The notes beneath the pieces are model-generated. The model was not told the DNA's origin. It did not search any database and was given only the letters and a program-made list of their open reading frames with translations. Positions 1-6,500 of a stretch of 14,014 nucleotides of DNA are shown in pieces. The DNA comes from Micractinium sp. NFX-FRZ (taxonomy: Eukaryota; Chlorophyta; Trebouxiophyceae; Chlorellales; Chlorellaceae). The first letter of the stretch is position 1. Every line of letters starts with the position of its first letter. The stretch covers positions 1-14,014 of the forward strand of contig JAPTJF010000782.1 in assembly GCA_029339195.1 (NCBI GenBank), given 5' to 3'. Both the position numbers and the translations under genes were made by a program.

Positions 1-2205
1 CCCCGCCGCCGCAAAGCCCCTCCCCTCCGCCTCCCTCTCCGTCTCCTCCCCCACCCTCTCCCTCTCCGCCACCACCCAGCCCCACCCCTCCGCCTCCAAG
101 TCTTTCGCCCCCTCCTCCCCGCCCCTCATCTCCACCTCCCCAACACTCTCCTTCCCCGCCCCCTCCCCGCCCCTCCCCCCTTCCCCCACCTTCTCCTTCC
201 CCGCCCCCTCGTCGCCCCTCTCAGGCCCCTCGGCCACGGCCCTCGCCCCCACCACCCAGGCGTCCACCCCCACCTCCCAGCCCTTTGCCACCTCCCAAGG
301 CTGCTCCCACGCTGCCGCAGCCAACATCACCCCGGTAAGCAGCATTGGGAAAAGGGACACACCAGTTGAGGGGCTGTAGCTGCGCAGCTGCAGCTGGACT
401 CTGGCCTTCCCCACAGCACCTGCCCTTCCTCAGGTGTCCTGTTCCCCAACTACGCTGATGGCGCGCCACTGCAGGCCGCCGCCCCCCGGCTGCACCGCCC
501 CAGACACCACCGCTCTCACCACAGTGATCACCGGCAATGCCAGCCGACGCCGTTACGTCCAGGTGGTGGTTGGGCTTGAGCAGGGTGCCAGCAAGGCGCA
601 GCTGGAGAGGCTGAGGGCACAGGTGGCAGCATTCCTGGCGACCCGTGCGGCCCGAGGCTGCACGGTGGCTGTGCCACCGCATGGCCCCCAGGTGACAAGC
701 GCCGCCATCACTGTCACTGTGCCCGCTGGCGCACAGGGCACCCATGCAGCACTGGCGCTGCTCAAAGCTGTCAGGACGTGCACCTTGCGGCTGGCTGCCC
801 GGCCAGTCAGGGTCACCGCCGGGGCCCTGATGTGGCCCCCACCCCCGCCTTCTCCGCCCCCGCCACCTGCCGACAAGGCCTCTGGCTGGCATGATGACCT
901 TCGCAACGGGGACTTCAAGGTGATTGTTGGGGCAGGCGCACACTTAAGCTTGTCCGCCCTTTGCCTGCACATGGCATGGGCAGGCGGTGGCAGCAGCGCG
1001 AGTGGTCGTGCATGCCAGCGCTGCCGTGACGCAGAGCCCAGCGCGGTCCACTAGAGGCAGTGTACTGTGCGTATGAGGCACGGACTGGCTTGCCGTGATT
1101 CATGCCGTGATTCATGCAGGGCTTTGATGGGGCTAGGTTCAGCTATCTGGGCACCCCCGGCGCATGGACAGAGCTCATCGCCAGCGCACGCCAGCGCTTC
1201 AGCCTAAGGACGCAGGTAGGTCGGCATGCTGCATGCGCAGCACACTGGCGGTGCAGGCAGCCCAGCGCTGCCTTGCCATCACCAGCGTCTGCCCTTCCAG
1301 GACAGCCTGGGCTGCATGCACAGCGGGCACCACGTCTTCTTGCATTGGCAGGATCAGGAGCGCTCCCGCCTCATCTGCAGCATGATGTGCACATCCAAGC
1401 TCACTGCCGCAGCTCTCACGGTGGCTCCTGCTTGCGCCCCATCCCCCGGCCTTCCCGGGGGGTCATTGCTGCAGTTTGCAGCCTATCCCAGGCAGCCCAG
1501 CACGCATGTCATGCGCACCTTCGCCCTGACCACCGGCACCTACACCGTGCGCGTGGCCCTGCACAAGGTGCGCGGTTCCTGGCAGCTGGCTGCCACCGCC
1601 GACGGCAGGCCCGTAGAGGATGCAGCCATCCTACCAGGAGGCATCCGAGTCACCCACAAGCCCGCCGCAACGGGCGTCCACGGCGTGGTGGTGATCGATG
1701 CAGGTGCGCAAGCTCCCTTGCAGCAACGGGTGGCCCGAAGCACTGGGGCGGCCTGCTCTGGCTGTCTTGCAGCGTCCTGGACCACTCTCAATGGGCAGGC
1801 ACATGCAGTTGCATCCTGGACCACTCTCAATGGGCAGGCACATGCAGGTGTCAGGTGTGGCTTCGGCCATCCAGCTGCAGCCCACTCAGGCAGTACACCG
1901 CCTGCGAGCCGCATGGGCCCAGAGCGCTCGGCAGCACCCTGCCCGCCCCCACCCCGCGCCACGCTCCTCCCGCTGCACCTGCAGGCTTCATCCGCATCGC
2001 AGTCATCCAGAAGTGGCGCTCCCTCATCCGAGAGTCGGCTGACTACCTGGACTTTAACCTCGCCGTGTCGGGCCGCCTGCAGCTGCCCGTTTCTGGGCTG
2101 CTGGCGCCCTCGTACATGCGGGCCCTCAAAGCCGCAGACGCCGTGCCCAGGGGCGGTGCGACCGCTGCGTCTGAGCCCGTCTTCACTGCGGCAGGGGGGG
2201 CCTAG
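1..2205 (+). CDS. Secreted/wall hydroxyproline-rich glycoprotein with VWD/root-cap-like domain (5' partial)
   Basis: Proposed exons are 1-334 (5' end outside the window), 417-919, 1120-1215, 1301-1703 and 1985-2205, ending at TAG 2203-2205. All introns are GT-AG. The junctions 919/1120 and 1215/1301 are phase 0 and 1703/1985 is phase 1, and all three read through cleanly. The protein begins with a Ser-Pro-Pro-rich segment, followed by a region of mixed alpha/beta appearance (starting near RYVQVVVGLEQG), a second short proline run, and a domain containing NGDFK-GFDGARFSYLG and later SGRLQLPVSGLLAPSY. That pattern resembles the GDPHF-x-G-x-DG-x-x-F-x-F core and the C-terminal GLLG-like end of von Willebrand D and plant root-cap domains. 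An extracellular matrix or cell-wall role is inferred. The first junction does not keep frame: the proline-rich frame runs into a frame that changes near the C run at 482-487. The start, signal peptide and N-terminal domain are not visible. Confidence 0.7.
3..334 (+). other. Hydroxyproline-rich (SPSPPPP-type) coding segment
   Basis: Reading from base 3 gives repeated SPSPPPP and SPTPPPP units, grading into a PPPRRP-rich stretch and ending at a GT donor (335). Serines at equivalent repeat positions use both TCN and AGY codons (e.g. TCT, TCC, AGC). This suggests selection on the peptide in this frame, even though the frame starting at base 2 has higher GC at third positions. Such segments are typical of pherophorins and other algal wall glycoproteins, where prolines are hydroxylated and glycosylated and form a rod-like spacer. 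Confidence 0.7.
899..2124 (+). other. VWD/root-cap-like domain, split over four exons
   Basis: The domain core starts at the end of the second exon with RNGDFK, continues over intron 920-1119 with GFDGARFSYLGTPG and TELIASARQRFSLRTQ, runs through exon 1301-1703 (beta-rich, e.g. TFALTTGTYTVRVAL), and closes in the last exon with YLDFNLAVSGRLQLPVSGLL. The order of an acidic Gly-Asp motif, an Asp-Gly-x-x-Phe-x-x-x-Gly motif and a final Gly-Leu-Leu motif matches VWD/root-cap proteins. The usual GDPHF is degenerate (GDF). In-frame sequence at about 1380-1475 looks weakly conserved in composition and may include a short unspliced intron. The family assignment is from motif memory and is moderate. 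Confidence 0.5.
1775..1847 (+). repeat. Intronic 34-nt tandem duplication
   Basis: A 34-nt unit (starts TCCTGGACCACTCTCAATGG) occurs at 1775-1808 and again, identical, at 1814-1847, separated by 5 nt. Both copies end in CATGCAG and lie in the last intron (1704-1984) of the glycoprotein gene. Each terminal CAG is a possible acceptor, but neither is needed for the open reading chain. Confidence 0.9.
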
Positions 2206-2707
2206 GCAAGTGAGCGTGGCATGCGCCTCCAAATGAGCCCCTGGCCTGACCGGTGCGCCGCCCCTGCTGCACTGCTAGTTGGCCCACCCAGATCGGCTGA
2301 ACGCCATGTTTCCAGCAATCGGCTGTCATTTTCTTCGGCCCTCCCACGCTGCTTTCCTGCGTGGGTTCAGCTGGGCGAGTGCAGCCAGGGGTGGCGGCGG
2401 GCGCTTTGGGTAGTGTGCCCTGCCTTTGGTTCCGTGGCGCCAGCGGGATGCCCCCCGCCCTCCACGCCTGCCGGTGCGTGCCCCTGTTTCATGTGAGGAG
2501 TTCAACCCACACTACAATATAGACACGAAATTGGACGAAGGCATTTGTGATGAATATCTCTTCTTTCCCGCCCCCCCGCGCACCCCCCGCCCCCCCCCGG
2601 CCTCCACCGGTGGTACCCTCCTCTCCCTCCCAACACTAATGTTGCTCCCATGTGACAAGCCCTGTGCTTTCCAAGTATCTCTTCCCTTGAACTGTCGACG
2701 GTGAATC

Positions 2708-2712
2708 TGTAA
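2708..2712 (+). terminator. TGTAA polyadenylation signal candidate
   Basis: TGTAA is the usual chlorophyte nuclear poly(A) signal and normally lies shortly upstream of the cleavage site. This copy is about 500 nt after the stop at 2205, a plausible 3' UTR length for a green alga. A single pentamer is weak evidence on its own. Confidence 0.5.
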
Positions 2713-2870
2713 GTACACACTGTTGCACATGTGTGGCACGTGGTGCACCTGCCCAGTGCCTCCGCCAGCAGTTACCGCAGGTGCTCGCCCTGGTGTTGCC
2801 AGCGGTTCGCCTGTCGTGCTGGTGCGGTTCATGGCTTGAATCAAGCAGGTGCTGTGGTTGGGTGGCTCTA

Positions 2871-2906
2871 TGGGCGCTTCCATTGGTCTGTGGGCGCTTC
2901 CATTGG
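2871..2906 (+). promoter_or_regulatory. Duplicated 16-mer with inverted CCAAT (ATTGG)
   Basis: TGGGCGCTTCCATTGG occurs at 2871-2886 and 2891-2906, a 20-nt period. Each copy ends in ATTGG, the reverse complement of CCAAT. They lie 230-270 nt upstream of the lipase gene's ATG, a reasonable place for NF-Y-type elements. The regulatory role is inferred. Confidence 0.35.
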
Positions 2907-3078
2907 GATTTCAGTTATGTGCAAGCAGGGCGGACTTCATGCTCAATCTCCACTCTTATGGGCTCCTGGCATCCCATCTGCCGCCCGCCGCCTCTCCGCC
3001 ACCCATTCTCACTTTCAGTACCGGCGCTAGTTTCTCGCGCTGGCTTCCTTTCCACCGTCCTTGGTCTGCGAGATTGCC

Positions 3079-3114
3079 ATGATCGGCCAGAAGAAGGCCG
3101 CCGAGGCAGTGTGA
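3079..3114 (+). promoter_or_regulatory. Short upstream ORF (11 codons) in the lipase leader
   Basis: ATG at 3079 opens an 11-codon ORF (MIGQKKAAEAV) that stops at TGA 3112-3114, in the same frame as the main start and 24 nt before it. The stop rules out a longer N terminus in this frame and supports the start at 3139. If transcribed, the ORF could lower translation of the main ORF. Whether it lies in the mRNA is unknown. Confidence 0.4.
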
Positions 3115-3138
3115 GGGTGGCAGCCGGTTGAGGGTTCC

Positions 3139-3543
3139 ATGGTCGCGGGCCGCACAGGCGGCGGAGAGGGTGTGGACAACGTAGACGCGAGCCACATGAC
3201 GCTGGACCGGGGAGAGCCGCGCCCGCGCGGGGCTGGGCCCATGGGCAGCGGCACTGCTGGCGCCGCCGCCGGCTCACCTAACCTGCCCGATTCCGTCCCG
3301 CCGGCGGCACCCTCGGCTGCGCCCGCCTTGTCAGCCTCGGCAGCCACCCCCGCACCCGACAGCCCCCGCAGCTCCTCCCCCAAGCTGCTCCCCGCCGACT
3401 CCAAGCGCTCGCTGGCAGCCAGCACCGACGGCAGCGAGGTCTCGGGCAGCGGCAGCGGCAGCTTGTACCTCAGTCCCCAGCACTACGACGCCGCCAATGA
3501 TGTTGTGCTGCGCCTCGAGTTCCTGCGCACCCAGGAAGTGAAG
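3139..3543 (+). other. Exon 1: disordered, probably cytosolic N-terminal region
   Basis: These 135 residues are rich in Gly, Ala, Ser and Pro, with acidic and basic patches and a Gly-Ser run (GSGSGS). There is no hydrophobic signal peptide at the start, so the first transmembrane helix in exon 2 probably acts as the targeting signal. The end of the exon (SPQHYDAANDVVLRLEFLRT) looks more ordered and leads straight into helix 1. Ser-Pro sites could be phosphorylated, but no specific motif is recognised. Confidence 0.65.
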
Positions 3544-6500
3544 GTGAGCGGGGTGCTTGTGTTGGTTGGGCTGAGTGGGGGCACGGTACAAAATGGTGGG
3601 GGTGGCTAGGCTGGATCCTGGCGCCGGTGGCCAACTGCGCCGCCGGCTTCGCCTCCCTGCGTTCACTCTTGCCCCTGCCCGGCCCTTCCCCCCGTCCTTC
3701 CTGCCTCAGGCCATCATCCGGACGGTCCGGGCCAGCGTAGTCGCAGGGCTGGTGATTCTCATCATCGCGCTGGTCATGAAGGTGACAAAGGTACGCCGTG
3801 CTGCGCTGTGATGCGCTGTAATGCGCTGCACTGGGCTGGGCTGGGCTGGGCTGGGGTGCGTTGGTTGGGGGCGTGGATAAGGTGGATGGGCAAGACGCCT
3901 GAGGAAGCGGGGTGTTGATGGTGGGGCGGCTGGGGTGACTGTGCTGTGGCGCTGATCATCCTGCGCATGTGGCGCAGCACGCCAGGACACCCGCTCTCCT
4001 TGTGCACGTTTGCCTCAGGCTGCTGTGGGCACGGAGCAGGCTCCCCTCTGGCCTTGCTGCCCCCCGCCCCGGCCCCGCCCCGCCTTCCACCCTCTGCCCG
4101 CGGTGCCCTCCAATCCTGCTGCCTCCCGCCCCCGTCCCTACCCGCCTGCCACCCTATGCTTCTCTGCACCCCCAGCAGCCCGGGCAGCTCCGGTGCCACA
4201 CATCGTTCCCTCCTGCCTGCCCATGCCCCCCCACAAAACCAGGCCTCCCAGCTGCATGTGCTGCCCTCCCTGCAGGGCGACTCGCATTACCTCACAGAGA
4301 ACACGGTGCCGGTGGTGAACCTCGCCTTTGCCGCCCCGCTCTGCGCCGGCATGCTGGCCTGCTGGGTCATCTTCTTTTACCGAGTGTACAGGTGGGGGCT
4401 CGGGTACGGGTGGAAGTGCGGGTGGTAATCTGGTGGATGGATGAAAGCGCACGCCCTGCTCTTGCAGCCACCCTTTGCCCGCTGTGCCCAGCTTTGCCTC
4501 ACCGCTGCGCCTCACGAGTCCTACAACTCAAACCTTGTACCCTCACCCTGTCCCACTTTGTGCCCTCGCCCTGCCCCTCCCCACCTCGCCTCGCCTCACC
4601 CTGCCCCCATCTCCGCCTGCCCCACTTCCCCCCACTTCACCCTGCCCTGCCCTGCGCCGCAGGTCTAACCTGAGCCGCAAGCGGTGGAGCCACCGGCGGC
4701 GGCGGGCGGCCACACTGGCGGGGATCGAACTCACGCTGCAGGTGGGGGGGCAGAAGAAGGGTGGGGGACCGCGGGTGGCCAGTGCGGGCGCGCGCCCGCC
4801 CATTCATAGGTGCCGCCAGCATACCATCTCTCCTTCTTCACAAGAAGGTGCAGCGACATGACGCGCTTGCAGCAGAACTCTGGAGGGTGCAGGGGCTCTG
4901 TACACCGCCAGCAAGGCAGGGTTTTGGGTCCTGTCACGGTGCAGCCCTGCGCCCTGCTTCCACCCATGCTGTTGCCCGGGCCCGCGCTCCATTGCCGTGG
5001 CACCTGACCCTGCGTCTGCCCACCTGCCCTGCCTCCTTGCCTCCGCCGCACTGCTGCCATTTGTGACGCCACCTTGTCTCCCTAACGCATGTGGCCTCCT
5101 CTGCTGCCCCATTGCAGCTCACCAAATGCTTGCTCCAGCACCCCACTGGCAGCTCACCACCCTGCCTTCCCCCAAACCCACTTGCCCTCATCAACCTCGT
5201 GCTGCTCCCTTCCCCCTGGCAGCCCATCAACCTTGGTTCCCCACTGTCGTGAACTGCACGGCTAAGCCACCATATCTACCTCCCCTGCCCCCACCCCACC
5301 CCTGCAGCTCGCCAACCTCGTCTTCTTCCTCGTCCCAAACGCCTACGTGCTGTCCCACACCTGCGCCTGGTTCAATCCCATCATTCTGTGGAGCGGGTTT
5401 GTGAGGTGGGCTGCCGCACTGTGCACTTGAGAGTGTGTCGGCCAGCTGTCTTTGTGTGGAAAAGGAGGTCTGGAGGACATCTGAGGCAAACATTGTATCA
5501 ACGGCCTGGCCACAGCTGCTTTGCAAGCTGGCCGTGCAATGGGGGCAGCGCCTTGCTTGCATGCCACCTGGGCCTGCGACTGCTGGGGGCACTGATGCAT
5601 GGGCTGCGCCTGATTGCTTTGAGACCATGGTAGCGACTACAGCCCTCAGCGTGTCTCGTAAGTACGAGCACTCGCCCCACCCGCCCCCATTGCCTTGCTG
5701 TCACATGCAGGTGGACGGTTTGGAACACTTTCTTTTTGATGTTCTGGATCCAGGCACACAGCGCCAACCCGGCTCGCTCCCCCTACTGGCGTACGTGTGC
5801 CTGGTCGTCTCCCTGGCTGCCGCCGCCCCCAGCTCACGCGCTGCCTGCCCGCCTGCCTGCTGCCTGCCTGCCTCCCCCCCAGGTTCTACCCCCACTCTCT
5901 CTCCCCGTGTGCCTGCATGACTGGCTGTCGGCCTGCACGCCGGCCGCCTCGCCGCCGCCACCTCCCTCCCCTGCACCTCCTTCCCTTCCCCCACACTTTT
6001 GTGTGCTCTGCAGGCCAGAACACCGACCGGCCGGACGCCGCCATCATGGACGCCCCCCTGTGCAAGCACTGGCGCAAGCTGGGGCTGTGGGCGGCGCAGG
6101 AAAGCGTGCTGCTTTCTCTGACGGTGCTGCTGCAGGTCAGTTGCCAGCCTCCCTGCTCTCCCTTGCTTTCCGCTCGCTGCCGTTACTGTGCTTTGCGCAC
6201 TGCAGAAGGGCGGCCTGCTGTCGATAACAGTGGTGTCGCAGGTGTGCACACTTTGTAGAGCTGCGGAGGGTGCAAATTTGCGCGCAAATGTTGCTGAAGA
6301 TGCTCTACCTCCTGTTACATTTGAAGACGCTCCCAGCGCTCTCAATGCGTTGCCTCTGAATGTGTGCTGTCGGCGCTGACGGTGCTGCTGCAGGATGGTG
6401 GGAGGAGTTCATTTGCTGCGTTACACAACACCTGTTTGCAAAACTAGCCCCATCCTGGTCCTTGTCACTGTGTCTCCCTCTCCCGTCCCCCTTCTCACGA

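Larger units (their letters stand above)
2206..3138. other. Intergenic region: 3' UTR of the glycoprotein gene and leader/promoter of the lipase gene
   Basis: No coding segment with convincing codon bias is seen here. The region holds a C-rich tract (about 2567-2600), a TGTAA motif at 2708-2712, a short direct repeat at 2871-2906 and an upstream ORF at 3079-3114. Part of it (about 2643-2945) resembles sequence downstream of the lipase gene. The transcript boundaries cannot be placed from sequence. Confidence 0.6.

Noticed and set aside
221..972. Antisense ORFs of 240 and 139 aa opposite the glycoprotein gene
   Set aside because: Their Gly/Arg/Trp-rich composition is the complement of the proline-rich repeat and GC-biased exons; no recognisable domain or splice logic.
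1114..2236. Unspliced 363-aa and 336-aa + strand ORFs in the glycoprotein gene
   Set aside because: Each is only partly coding; domain-like peptide alternates between the two frames at canonical GT-AG sites, so they are read-through of introns.
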